Shown in pieces: positions 16,727 through 24,976 of a stretch of 64,000 nucleotides of DNA. The first letter of the stretch is position 1. Every line of letters starts with the position of its first letter. Under the pieces are notes generated by a model. It was not told where the DNA came from and searched no databases. It was given only the letters and a program-made list of their open reading frames with translations. This DNA is from Rhizobacter sp964253025 (GTDB lineage: Bacteria; Pseudomonadota; Gammaproteobacteria; Burkholderiales; Burkholderiaceae_C). The stretch lies in NCBI RefSeq assembly GCF_964253025.1, contig NZ_CAXUQC020000001.1:1984001-2048000 (forward strand), in the 5' to 3' direction. The position numbers and the translations under genes were made by a program.

Positions 16727-17391
16727 GCGACGAGCTGCGCGTCGCGGGCCTCACCCCGCTGACCACCATCGACTTTCCCGGCCGCCTGGCCGCGGTGGTG
16801 TTCCTGCAGGGCTGTCCGTGGCGGTGCAGCTACTGCCACAACCCGGCGCTGATCCCGCCGACGGCTCCCACGCCCTGGTCGTGGGAGCAGGTGATCGCGT
16901 TCCTTGGCACGCGCCAGGGCCTGCTCGACGGCGTGGTGTTCTCCGGCGGTGAGCCCACCCTTCAGGCGGCCCTGCCGGACGCCATCGACGCGGTGCGCGC
17001 AATGGGCTTCCAGGTGGGCCTGCACACCGCCGGCATGTACCCGGAGCGCGTGGCCGCGATCCTGCCGCGGCTCGACTGGATCGGCCTCGACGTCAAGGCA
17101 CCTGACCACCGCCACCACGGCATCGTGGGCGTACAGGGCGCGGGGCCCCGGGTCCATGCCACGCTCGAACATGTGCTGGCGAGCGGGGTGGCGCACGAGT
17201 GCCGGACGACCTGGCATCCCTCGCTCTATGGCGCCGACGAACTGCTCGCGCTCGGCCAGGCGCTGGCCGAGGCCGGTGTCACGCACTGGGCCGTCCAGCC
17301 CGCGCGCCTCGACGGTCAACCGGAGGCCAGGGTGCCGCCCTCGCTGGTGCACGAGATGTCCGCCCGGTTCGATCGCTTCTGCGTGCGATGA
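16723..17391 (+). CDS. nrdG: NrdG, radical SAM activase of anaerobic ribonucleotide reductase
   Basis: 222 residues. The radical SAM motif is CPWRCSYC (residues 31-38) and the GGE motif is VVFSGGEPTLQ. NrdG uses a [4Fe-4S] cluster and S-adenosylmethionine to generate the glycyl radical on NrdD. The GTG start at 16723 overlaps the stop of the small glycyl-radical gene, so all three genes are translationally coupled. It belongs to the longer NrdG type that starts GLTPLTTIDFPGRLAAVVF rather than the roughly 155-residue E. coli type. Confidence 0.92.
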   Translation: MSDELRVAGLTPLTTIDFPGRLAAVVFLQGCPWRCSYCHNPALIPPTAPTPWSWEQVIAFLGTRQGLLDGVVFSGGEPTLQAALPDAIDAVRAMGFQVGLHTAGMYPERVAAILPRLDWIGLDVKAPDHRHHGIVGVQGAGPRVHATLEHVLASGVAHECRTTWHPSLYGADELLALGQALAEAGVTHWAVQPARLDGQPEARVPPSLVHEMSARFDRFCVR

Positions 17392-17429
17392 CCGGGCATG
17401 CGGTGGCGGGCCCAGGCCCGTCCGCTAAC

Positions 17430-17443
17430 ATGATCCAACGCAA
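17430..17443 (+). promoter_or_regulatory. weak FNR-type box before protease-HiPIP operon
   Basis: ATGATCCAACGCAA, with a first half-site differing from TTGAT. GAAACT at 17466-17471 lies 29.5 bp from the dyad centre and would give a start near 17478, which favours the ATG at 17498 as translation start of the protease. Confidence 0.4.
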
Positions 17444-17497
17444 GCTCGGCCCTGCGCTCGACGGGGAAACTTGCCGGACCGTCGCCTGCCCCCGCAC

Positions 17498-18568
17498 ATG
17501 CCCCTTGCCCCAGCCTCCGCCCTCGTCCCCGCATCTGCCCGAACACGGGCTCGCGCCAGCCGGGTGTGCTCGCTGCGCGGCGTGCTTGCCGCCGGCGCCC
17601 TCCTCGCCACGGTCGCGCTGACCGGCTGCGGCACCGTCGTTCCGTCGACACGCCTGCCGGCGACCTTCTCCCACACGCTGAACCGAGCCGTCCACGGGGT
17701 CGTGGGCGTGTACGGCACCGAGGTGTCGACCACCCAGGCCGGCGAAGCGACGCTCACCGAGGGCACGGTCGGTGCCGGCTTCTTCATCGACGACGCCGGG
17801 ACCATCGTGACCGCCGCCCATGTCACCTCGCAAGCCGCACGCATCATCGTTCGGCTGTCGGACCAGCGCATCTTCGAGGCCCAGCGCATCGCCGAGGATC
17901 GCGAACTCGACATCGCCATCATCCGCATCGAGGCGCCGGACGTTCGGCCGCCACCGCTGGGCCGCGCATCGTCCTTGAGGGCGGGCGACTGGGTCCTGGC
18001 CGTGGGCGAGCCCTATGGCCTGCGCCGCTCCGTGGTGGCCGGCATCGTGAGCGGTGGCCCCCGTCACTTCAGTGAAGACCTGGAGGGCCTCTTCATCCAG
18101 ACGAACATTGCGCTCAACCCCGGCAACTCCGGCGGCCCGCTGCTCGACCTGTCGGGGGCCGTCGTCGGGATGAACGTGCGCACCGTCGTCGGGGTGCAGG
18201 GCGGCGGTGGCGTCAGCCTGTCGATTCCCATCGAGGTCGTCCAGCAGATCGCCCGCGAGAACCAGTCGGATGCGCTCGACCGCCCGCGCCTGGGCGCCCG
18301 CTTCGAGGATGTGTCGCCCCCTGCCGCTGCCGCCGCGGGTCGCAAGACCACCACCGGTGCGGTGGTGCGCGAGGTGACCGCCGACAGCCTCGCGCTGCGC
18401 GCCGGATTCGAGGAAGGCGACATCCTCGTCGGCATGAACGACCGCCCCATCACGGACAGCGGCGACCTGGCGCGCCAGCTCTTCGCATGGCGCCATGCGT
18501 CGGGCACGCGGTTCGTGGTGTTCCGCCGAGGGCACTTCCAGTCTGTCGTGATCCCGGAGACGCCATGA
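17498..18568 (+). CDS. HtrA/DegP-like serine protease lipoprotein with one PDZ domain
   Basis: 356 residues from the ATG at 17498; a TTG at 17471 would add nine residues but lies upstream of the predicted transcript start. A lipobox LTGC (Cys44) follows a basic N-terminus. The trypsin-like triad is complete: His108 in TAAHV, Asp138 in ELDIAI and Ser211 in NPGNSGGP. A single PDZ domain occupies about residues 275-350. It would degrade or refold damaged proteins at the periplasmic face. Its stop overlaps the HiPIP start (ATGA), an unusual partnership that suggests quality control of exported redox proteins, though this is inference. Confidence 0.87.
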   Translation: MPLAPASALVPASARTRARASRVCSLRGVLAAGALLATVALTGCGTVVPSTRLPATFSHTLNRAVHGVVGVYGTEVSTTQAGEATLTEGTVGAGFFIDDAGTIVTAAHVTSQAARIIVRLSDQRIFEAQRIAEDRELDIAIIRIEAPDVRPPPLGRASSLRAGDWVLAVGEPYGLRRSVVAGIVSGGPRHFSEDLEGLFIQTNIALNPGNSGGPLLDLSGAVVGMNVRTVVGVQGGGGVSLSIPIEVVQQIARENQSDALDRPRLGARFEDVSPPAAAAAGRKTTTGAVVREVTADSLALRAGFEEGDILVGMNDRPITDSGDLARQLFAWRHASGTRFVVFRRGHFQSVVIPETP

Positions 18569-18879
18569 CCAGCCGACGCACCTTCCTGCTCACGACCCTC
18601 GGCTGTGCGGGCACGGCGGCCGCAGCGCCGCCCGCGAGGAAGCCCGCCCCACCGCGTCCGCTTCGCGAGGATGACCGGCATGCCGTCGCTGTCGGCTACG
18701 TCGAGGACGCCGCGCGGGTCGACCGCAAGCGCTACCCGAAGTTCACGCCCGACCAGGACTGCGCCCGCTGCGACCTGTACAAGGCGCCGATCGACGCCCC
18801 CTGGGGCCCCTGCACCGTGTTCCCCGGCCAGTTGGTGGCAGGTCGCGGTTGGTGCGACGTGTTCGTCACCCGGCGCTGA
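18565..18879 (+). CDS. high-potential iron-sulfur protein (HiPIP), Tat-exported
   Basis: 104 residues. The N-terminus SRRTFLLTTLG is a twin-arginine signal. Four Cys ligands for one [4Fe-4S] cluster are Cys66, Cys69, Cys83 and Cys97 in CARCDLY, GPCTVFPG and GWCDVF, which is the HiPIP pattern. HiPIPs are soluble periplasmic one-electron carriers, known as donors to photosynthetic reaction centres and, in some bacteria, to oxidases or denitrification enzymes. Here it is coupled to a periplasmic protease and sits between nrd and nor operons, so it may donate electrons to a periplasmic N-oxide reductase. Confidence 0.88.
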   Translation: MTSRRTFLLTTLGCAGTAAAAPPARKPAPPRPLREDDRHAVAVGYVEDAARVDRKRYPKFTPDQDCARCDLYKAPIDAPWGPCTVFPGQLVAGRGWCDVFVTRR

Positions 18880-18939
18880 ACGGGCCCGGGTTCCGCTTCT
18901 TCGCCTGACTCGCCGCCGCCGTCGACGGGCGAGCCCATG

Positions 18940-18957
18940 GCCGCCCGCTCGGGCGGC
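18940..18957 (+). terminator. hairpin after HiPIP gene
   Basis: Seven-bp stem GCCGCCC/GGGCGGC with a GCTC loop, followed by GTCCTT, in the 312-bp gene-free stretch 18880-19191. It is a plausible weak terminator. Apart from it and the norZ operon promoter near 19106-19154, I see no gene in this stretch. Confidence 0.4.
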
Positions 18958-19105
18958 GTCCTTGCAGGGCAATGCCGCCGAGCCCACGTCGCCACCACGT
19001 CGCGGATTGCGGTGCTGACACGCGAAGCACCCCGCTTGTCCTTCGCCGAGCGACTCGGCGGCGGCAATCATGCCCGTGCGAGTGCAGGGTCTTTGTCATG
19101 CGGGT

Positions 19106-19147
19106 TTGACCGGGGTCAAGGCGCCGTTCGAGCCGGGTTCCCAGAAT
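19106..19147 (+). promoter_or_regulatory. FNR/DNR-type promoter of the NO reductase operon
   Basis: A perfect dyad TTGAC-CGGG-GTCAA (19106-19119) is followed 29.5 bp from its centre by CAGAAT (19142-19147). This predicts a transcription start near 19154 with the box at -41.5, the standard class II activator position. The DUF2249 gene starts at 19192. Confidence 0.82.
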
Positions 19148-19191
19148 AGGTGCATTCGCAATACACCTTTCCCACCGACCCGGAGCAACCC

Positions 19192-19494
19192 ATGGTGACT
19201 CTCGCTTCTTCCCTCGACATTCGCACGATCCCGCCTCGCGAGCGACATCCGCTGATCTTCTCGACCTTCGACCAACTGGCGGTGGGCCATGCCATGGAAC
19301 TGGTCAACGACCACGATCCGCGTCCCCTGCACTACCAATTCCACGACCGCCTGCCGGGCCAGTTCAGCTGGACCCCGATCGAGACCGGTCCTGAAGTCTG
19401 GCGCGTGCGCATCGAACGGACCCAACCGGGCATCCAGGCCGCACGCAGCAGTGGTTCGTGCTGTGGCGGTGGCTGCGGCGGCGGCGGCGTCTGA
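19192..19494 (+). CDS. DUF2249 protein with a cysteine-glycine tail
   Basis: 100 residues. The DUF2249 core is LDIRTIPPRERHPLIFSTFD, followed by HAMELVNDHDPRPLHYQF. The His, Asp and Cys content of this family suggests metal or haem binding. The chain ends in SSGSCCGGGCGGGGV, an unusual Cys/Gly tail that could bind metal or an iron-nitrosyl species. GGAG precedes the ATG. It is the first gene of the norZ operon, 28 bp before norZ. DUF2249 proteins recur next to NO reductases and hemerythrin-like NO-defence proteins; the biochemical role is not known to me. Confidence 0.8.
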   Translation: MVTLASSLDIRTIPPRERHPLIFSTFDQLAVGHAMELVNDHDPRPLHYQFHDRLPGQFSWTPIETGPEVWRVRIERTQPGIQAARSSGSCCGGGCGGGGV

Positions 19495-19522
19495 GTCAAC
19501 TTCCCTTCAATAGGAACCGGTC

Positions 19523-21790
19523 ATGAACTCACATCAAAGGCTGTGGCGCTGGCTCGGCCTCATCTTCGTGCTGTCCTTCGGGGCGCTCGGCTTCATCGGG
19601 TACCAGATCCACCTGGCCGCCCCGCCGATCGCCAAGGTCGTCACCACCGAGGGCGAAGTCCTCTATACCGCTGAAGACATCCAGCGCGGCCAGCAGGTCT
19701 GGCTGTCCGCCGGCGGCCAGCAGTTCGGCAGCGTCTGGGGCCACGGCAGCTACGTCGCTCCCGACTGGTCGGCCGACTGGCTGCACCGCGAAGCCACCAC
19801 CCTGCTCGCCCTGCGCACCGAACAGCACCGCAGCGCCACGACCACGCTGACCGCCGCCGACCGCGGCGCGCTGGAAGCGGGCCTGCGCGACGAGATGCGT
19901 CGCAACACCTGGGACGAAGCCAGCAACACCGTCACGGTGACGCCGGACCGCGCCAAGGCGATCCGCGCCGTGGCCAGCCACTACGAAAGCCTGTACGGCA
20001 CCGACCCGAAGATGGCCGAGCTGCGCGAGCAGTACGCCATGGCGACCGGTGTGCTGCCGGATGCCGCTGACCGCAAGTCGCTCACGGCGTTCTTCTTCTG
20101 GTCGGCCTGGGCCGCGGTCACCGACCGTCCTGGAGAGACCAACCTCTCGTACACGAGCAACTGGCCGCACGAGCCGCTGGTCGGCAACACCCTCACCGGT
20201 TCGGCCGCCATGTGGACGATGGTCAGCATCGTGCTCCTGATCGCCGCCATCGCGGCGATGCTGTGGTTCCATGGCGCCCAGCGCCATGACGAGCCCGCTG
20301 TTCCGCCCGCCGCCGACCCGCTGCGCGGCGCAGTCGCCACGCCCTCGATGAAGGCCACGCGCAAGTACTTCTTCATCGTCATCGCCCTGATGCTGCTGCA
20401 GATCGGCATGGGCATCATCACCGCCCACTACGCCGTCGAAGGCGACGCGATGTTCGGCATTCCGATGACCGAAGTGCTGCCGTACGTCGTCAGCCGCACC
20501 ATCCACACGCAGATCGGCATCTTCTGGATCGCCACCGCCTGGCTCGCCACGGGCCTGTACATCGCACCGTTGCTGTCCGGCCGTGAGCCCAAGGGCCAGA
20601 AGGTTCTCGTCGACCTGCTGTTCTACGCACTCGTCGCGATCGTCCTCGGCTCCACCGCCACCGGCTGGCTCGGCACGCTGCAACGCGGCGGCACCGACTT
20701 CAGCTTCTGGATCGGCAACCAGGGCCTCGAGTTCACCAGCATGGGCCGCTTCTGGCAGATCCTGCTGTTCGTGGGCCTGCTGTTCTGGGTGTTCCTCCTC
20801 GGCCGTGCCCTGTGGCCCGCGCTCAAGACCAAGTCGGAGACCCGTGGTCTGATCGCCATGGTGTTCCTGTCGGCCACCTGCATCGGCGGCTTCTACGCCA
20901 CCTCGCTGGTCTGGGGCAAGACGACGCACTACTCGATGGTCGAGTACTGGCGCTGGTGGCTCGTCCACCTCTGGGTGGAAGGCTTCTTCGAGGTGTTCGC
21001 CACCGCCGTGATCGCGCTGATCTTCACCAGGCTGGGCCTCGTTCGCTCGGAGAGCGCCAACCGCGCCATCGTGGCCGAGACCATCGTCTTCCTGTTCGGC
21101 GGCATCCTGGGTACGCTGCACCACCTGTACTTCACCGGCACGCCGACCTCGGTCATCGCCGTCGGTGCCGTGTTCTCCGCGCTCGAAGTGGTGCCGCTCA
21201 CCCTGATCGGCCTGGAAGCCCTGCAGACCTATCGCCGGTCCAAGGAAACCCCGTGGCTCGCCACCTACAAGTGGCCGGTGCTCTGCTTCGTGGCCGTGGG
21301 CTTCTGGAACACCGTCGGTGCCGGCGTGCTCGGCTTCGCGATCAACCCGCCTGCCTCGCTGTACTACGTGCAAGGCCTGAACATGACGGCTGCTCACGGT
21401 CACGCTGCCCTCTTCGGGGTGTACGGCATGCTCGGCATCGGCCTGATGCTCTTCTGCCTGCGGGGCCTGTACGACCGCAGCCAGCACGCTGACAACTTGC
21501 TCAAGCCGGCCTACTGGAGCCTGAACATCGGCCTCGGCATGATGGTGTTCATGTCACTGCTGCCCGCCGGCATCTACCAGGCCTGGGCCAGCGTCTCCAA
21601 GGGCCTGTGGTACGCCCGTTCGCCCGAGTTCGTGCACTCGGCGGTGATGGAAGCCTTCGTCTGGGCCCGCGTGCCGGGTGACGTGGTGTTCGCCATCGGC
21701 AGCGTGTTCCTCGCGCTGTACGCGCTGCGTCTGCTGCGCCGGCCGACCGCCGGCGTGCCGGTCGAAGCCACGGCAGCTGCCGCTGCCTGA
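19523..21790 (+). CDS. norZ: quinol-dependent nitric oxide reductase (qNOR)
   Basis: 755 residues, the full length of qNOR (NorB with a fused N-terminal NorC-like extension). The periplasmic N-terminal domain has the qNOR block GQQVWLSAGGQQFGSVWGHG. About a dozen membrane helices then carry the haem and FeB ligands in SRTIHTQIGIFW, HLWVEGFFEVFA, GTLHHLYFTG and TAAHGHAALFGVYG. It reduces 2 NO to N2O with electrons from quinol in the inner membrane. It may serve respiration or detoxification. nsrR follows 21 bp downstream, suggesting NO-responsive control in addition to the FNR-type promoter. Confidence 0.95.
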   Translation: MNSHQRLWRWLGLIFVLSFGALGFIGYQIHLAAPPIAKVVTTEGEVLYTAEDIQRGQQVWLSAGGQQFGSVWGHGSYVAPDWSADWLHREATTLLALRTEQHRSATTTLTAADRGALEAGLRDEMRRNTWDEASNTVTVTPDRAKAIRAVASHYESLYGTDPKMAELREQYAMATGVLPDAADRKSLTAFFFWSAWAAVTDRPGETNLSYTSNWPHEPLVGNTLTGSAAMWTMVSIVLLIAAIAAMLWFHGAQRHDEPAVPPAADPLRGAVATPSMKATRKYFFIVIALMLLQIGMGIITAHYAVEGDAMFGIPMTEVLPYVVSRTIHTQIGIFWIATAWLATGLYIAPLLSGREPKGQKVLVDLLFYALVAIVLGSTATGWLGTLQRGGTDFSFWIGNQGLEFTSMGRFWQILLFVGLLFWVFLLGRALWPALKTKSETRGLIAMVFLSATCIGGFYATSLVWGKTTHYSMVEYWRWWLVHLWVEGFFEVFATAVIALIFTRLGLVRSESANRAIVAETIVFLFGGILGTLHHLYFTGTPTSVIAVGAVFSALEVVPLTLIGLEALQTYRRSKETPWLATYKWPVLCFVAVGFWNTVGAGVLGFAINPPASLYYVQGLNMTAAHGHAALFGVYGMLGIGLMLFCLRGLYDRSQHADNLLKPAYWSLNIGLGMMVFMSLLPAGIYQAWASVSKGLWYARSPEFVHSAVMEAFVWARVPGDVVFAIGSVFLALYALRLLRRPTAGVPVEATAAAAA

Positions 21791-21811
21791 CTGCAGGTAT
21801 AGAGTCCGATC

Positions 21812-22282
21812 ATGAAACTCACGAGCTTCACGGACTACAGCCTGCGGGTGCTGATCTTCCTCGCGGCGCGGCCGGAACGGCGCGCCACGATCGCCGAGAT
21901 CGCAACGGCCTTCGAGGTGTCTGAACACCACCTCACGAAGGTCGTCCACTTCCTCGGCAAGGAAGGTTGGCTGGCCACGGTGCGTGGCAAGGGCGGCGGC
22001 ATCGGCCTCGCCTGCCTGCCCGACGCGATCTGCGTCGGGCAGGTGATCCGCCGCACCGAGGGCGCGGTCGTCGCGGCCCAGTGCTTCGACGATGGCACCA
22101 GCCATTGCGTGATCGCCCCGGTGTGCCGCCTGCGCGGCGTGCTCGCCGAGGCGATCTCCGCGTTCTACAAGGTCCTCGACAACTACACCCTGGCCGACCT
22201 CGTCACCAACCGTGACCAGCTGGTCCAGGCCCTCTTCTTCGAATCGCCGGCTTCCATCGCGGCACGCAAGGCCGCCCCATGA
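21812..22282 (+). CDS. nsrR: NsrR, NO-sensing Rrf2-family repressor
   Basis: 156 residues. An Rrf2 winged helix (MKLTSFTDYSLRVLIFLA and VSEHHLTKVVHFLGKEGWL) precedes three cysteines at 91, 99 and 105 (AQCFDDGTSHC, APVCRLRG), the iron-sulfur ligands of NsrR. Cluster nitrosylation releases DNA, derepressing NO-detoxification genes. Its position inside the norZ operon implies that it controls this operon and itself. It overlaps the next gene by 4 bp. IscR is an alternative Rrf2 member, but the Cys spacing and context favour NsrR. Confidence 0.9.
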   Translation: MKLTSFTDYSLRVLIFLAARPERRATIAEIATAFEVSEHHLTKVVHFLGKEGWLATVRGKGGGIGLACLPDAICVGQVIRRTEGAVVAAQCFDDGTSHCVIAPVCRLRGVLAEAISAFYKVLDNYTLADLVTNRDQLVQALFFESPASIAARKAAP

Positions 22283-22617
22283 GCGCCGGCATTACCCCCT
22301 TTCCCTACGAAGGCCCTGAAGACCTTCGTGAACCCATCGTCCAGGCGCTGCGGCGCGTGGTCGACCCCGAAGTCGCGATGAGCATCGTCGACGTCGGCCT
22401 GATCTACGGCGTGACGGTCTCCGCCGAGCGGGCGCATGTCTGCATCACCATGACCTCGGCCGCCTGCCCGGTGGCCGACCTGATCATCGACGAGGCCGAG
22501 GCCGAGCTCGACAAGGTCATCCCGCCCGGCCTGCTGATCCAGGTGGAGCTCGTGTGGGAGCCGCCCTGGACGCCTGAGCGCATGAGCGAACAGGGCAAGC
22601 GCCTGATGGGCTGGTGA
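22279..22617 (+). CDS. MIP18/DUF59 iron-sulfur assembly factor
   Basis: 112 residues. The DUF59 core is VVDPEVAMSIVDVGLIYGV, with a conserved Cys in TSAACPVADLI. Family members (SufT, PaaD, MIP18) help insert or carry Fe-S clusters. Placed directly after nsrR and before nnrS, it probably repairs or matures Fe-S proteins damaged by NO, possibly NsrR itself. This role is inferred from context. ATGA overlap with nsrR and GTGA overlap with the next gene. Confidence 0.85.
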   Translation: MSAGITPFPYEGPEDLREPIVQALRRVVDPEVAMSIVDVGLIYGVTVSAERAHVCITMTSAACPVADLIIDEAEAELDKVIPPGLLIQVELVWEPPWTPERMSEQGKRLMGW

Positions 22618-23777
22618 GCATGCACCCCGACCGTCGGCCCCCGGAACGCGCGCGCCGCGCCGAGCCGTCCGCCCTCAAACGGCTCATTCGCTTCTCGTTC
22701 CTGGCCGTGGTGGCCTTGCTGGTGGTCAGCGGCGTGGCCGGTGGCCTCGCCAGGGCGGGCATCGTGCTGGGTCGACCGGATGCCAGCTGGCTGGCCGCCG
22801 CGACCCTCTCCCATGCCGCGCTGATGATCTGCGGCTTCCTCGGCACCGTCATCGGCATCGAGCGTGCCGTTGCAGTGCACCGGCCGGATGCCTTCGTGGC
22901 CCCCGTCGCCTGTGCGGTGGGCGCCATACTGCTGCTGGCGGGCGCGCCCTGGGCGGGCGCCTGGCTGCTGCTGGCCGGGTCCGTGGCCTTCGCCGCGGTC
23001 AACGTTCTTGTCGTTCACCGGCAGCGGGCAGCCCACACCGTTCTGCTGCTCGTCGGGGCGGTGGCCTGGTGCATCGGCAACGTGCTGTACGTCGCCAACT
23101 GCGGACCGGCAGCCGTGCTGCCGTGGTGGTTTGCCTTTCTCATCCTCACCATCGCGGCCGAGCGGCTGGAGATGACCCGGCTCATGCCGCGCCGGCCGGC
23201 CGCCGCGCCGGCCCTCTACGCGATCCTCGGTCTGCTGCTGGGCGCGGCCGCGCTGTCCTCGGCGCCCGGCACCTTCGGCGGCGTGCTGTATGGCGTGGCG
23301 CTCACCATGCTGGCCATCTGGCTGGTGGTCTTCGACATCGCCCGCCGCACCGTGCGCACCCAGGGGCTCAGCCGCTACATGGCGGTCTGCCTGCTGAGCG
23401 GCTACGTGTGGCTTGGGCTCGGCGGTGTCGCATGGGTGGGCACGGCGCTCGGCTGCCCCGAGCGGGATGCCGCCCTGCACGCCATCGGGCTCGGCTTCAT
23501 CGTGAGCATGATGATGGCCCACGTCCCGGTCATCCTGCCCGCCGTCGCCGGCATCCGGCTGCGCTACGGCGCCTTCTTCTACCTTCCCCTCGTGCTGCTT
23601 CACCTGAGCCTGCTGGCGCGTCTGGCGGCCGGCACGATCCACCCGGGCCTGCGCCCCATGGGCATCGCAGCCAATGCCGTGGCGCTGGCCTTGTTCGGCG
23701 CCACTGTCGCCGCTGCCGCGCTGGCGCACCGGCGCAGCGCGGGCTCGACTTCACACGTTTCGCCTTCGGAGACTTGA
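22614..23777 (+). CDS. polytopic membrane protein of the NO-defence operon
   Basis: About 387 residues from a GTG overlapping the previous stop; an ATG two codons later (22620) is equally possible. About ten to twelve hydrophobic helices are visible, with scattered conserved-looking histidines (SHAALMICGFLGTVIGIERA, HAIGLGFIVSMMMAHVP). The pattern of His-bearing helices resembles NnrS, and the protein sits immediately before nnrS, so it may be a distant NnrS relative. I do not recognise a named family. A function in NO tolerance is inferred from the operon only. Confidence 0.78.
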   Translation: MSMHPDRRPPERARRAEPSALKRLIRFSFLAVVALLVVSGVAGGLARAGIVLGRPDASWLAAATLSHAALMICGFLGTVIGIERAVAVHRPDAFVAPVACAVGAILLLAGAPWAGAWLLLAGSVAFAAVNVLVVHRQRAAHTVLLLVGAVAWCIGNVLYVANCGPAAVLPWWFAFLILTIAAERLEMTRLMPRRPAAAPALYAILGLLLGAAALSSAPGTFGGVLYGVALTMLAIWLVVFDIARRTVRTQGLSRYMAVCLLSGYVWLGLGGVAWVGTALGCPERDAALHAIGLGFIVSMMMAHVPVILPAVAGIRLRYGAFFYLPLVLLHLSLLARLAAGTIHPGLRPMGIAANAVALALFGATVAAAALAHRRSAGSTSHVSPSET

Positions 23778-23779
23778 TC

Positions 23780-24973
23780 ATGGCCCAGCTCATCCGCATC
23801 CAGGAGCCGCGCCCCCCCGCCGGCAGCCAGCACTTCGCGCTGTTCGACCTTGGCTTTCGTCCGTTCTACCTCGTCGCCAGCGCCTTCGCCGCGCTCTCGA
23901 TCGCCTTGTGGGCGCTGCAGTTCACAGGCCTGATGGCCGGTGCGTACCTGCAGGGACCGATGTGGCACGCGCACGAGATGCTGTTCGGTTTCACCCAGGC
24001 GGTGATCGTCGGTTTCCTCTTCACGGCGGGCAAGAACTGGTCGGGACGGCCGACACCCACCGGAACACCGCTCGCCCTGCTCGTCTCCCTGTGGATTGCC
24101 GGGCGCATCCTGGTGCTGACGCCCTTCGCCTGGGCGGCGGCCGCCGTGAACGTCGCCTTTCCCGTGGTTTCGGCCGTGGCACTCGCCGTTCCCTTCATCG
24201 CGGCCCGCAACAAGCGGAACTACTTCTTCATCGCACTGTTGGCCCTGATGGGGATCGCCGCGCTCGGCATGCACCTCGCGCACCTCGGTGTGCTCTCGCT
24301 GCCCGGCTGGGTCGGCATCCAGATCGCCCTCGACGTGGTGCTCTTCATCATGGCGGTGATGGGTGGGCGGGTGATTCCGATGTTCACCAACAACGGCGTC
24401 CCCGGTGCAGGCGCCATTCGCCAGCCCCTCGTGGAGAAGGTGGCGCTCGGTTCCGCGCTGGCGCTGCTCGCCGCCGATGTGCTGCAGCTGCGCGGCATGC
24501 CCCTGGCCCTGCTGCTCGCGGTCTGCGCGCTGGCGCACGGCACGCGCCTCGTCCTGTGGCGCCCCTGGACCACGCTGCGCACGCCGCTCGTGTGGGTGCT
24601 GCACCTCGCCTACGCCTGGATCGTCCTGTACTTCGTGCTGCGCGGTGCGGCCGAGCTGGGTTGGGGCACCTCGTCCGCCGCCACCCATGCGCTGACCGTG
24701 GGCGGCATCGGCGGCCTGGTGATCGGCATGATGACGCGGACGGCCCGCGGCCACACCGGCCGGCTCCTGCGGGCCAGCCACAGCGAAGTGGTGTGCTACG
24801 GCCTCGTGGCCGCAGCCGCCGTCGTGCGCGTGGCCGTGCCCCTGGCCGCTCCGGCATGGCTGCTCGAGGCCATCATCGGCTCGGCCGCGCTGTGGTCAGC
24901 CGCCTTCGCCCTCTACACCGTATCCTACTGGCCCATTCTTTCCCGCCCGCGCGTCGATGGACTGCCGGGCTGA
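23780..24973 (+). CDS. nnrS: NnrS haem-copper membrane protein, first copy
   Basis: 397 residues with about twelve membrane helices. NnrS signatures are FALFDLGFRPFYL at the start, MWHAHEMLFGFTQAVIVGFLF (two His), MGGRVIPMFTNNG and GGIGGLVIGMMTRTARGHTG. NnrS is a haem- and copper-containing membrane protein that protects cells from nitrosative stress and is often controlled by NNR/NsrR. It starts just after the preceding membrane-protein gene. A second NnrS homologue lies at 29048-30316. Confidence 0.92.
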   Translation: MAQLIRIQEPRPPAGSQHFALFDLGFRPFYLVASAFAALSIALWALQFTGLMAGAYLQGPMWHAHEMLFGFTQAVIVGFLFTAGKNWSGRPTPTGTPLALLVSLWIAGRILVLTPFAWAAAAVNVAFPVVSAVALAVPFIAARNKRNYFFIALLALMGIAALGMHLAHLGVLSLPGWVGIQIALDVVLFIMAVMGGRVIPMFTNNGVPGAGAIRQPLVEKVALGSALALLAADVLQLRGMPLALLLAVCALAHGTRLVLWRPWTTLRTPLVWVLHLAYAWIVLYFVLRGAAELGWGTSSAATHALTVGGIGGLVIGMMTRTARGHTGRLLRASHSEVVCYGLVAAAAVVRVAVPLAAPAWLLEAIIGSAALWSAAFALYTVSYWPILSRPRVDGLPG

Positions 24974-24976
24974 CTC

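Noticed and set aside
17471..17497. TTG at 17471 as the protease start
   Set aside because: It lies upstream of the transcript start predicted from the FNR-type box, and the ATG at 17498 gives a normal lipoprotein signal.
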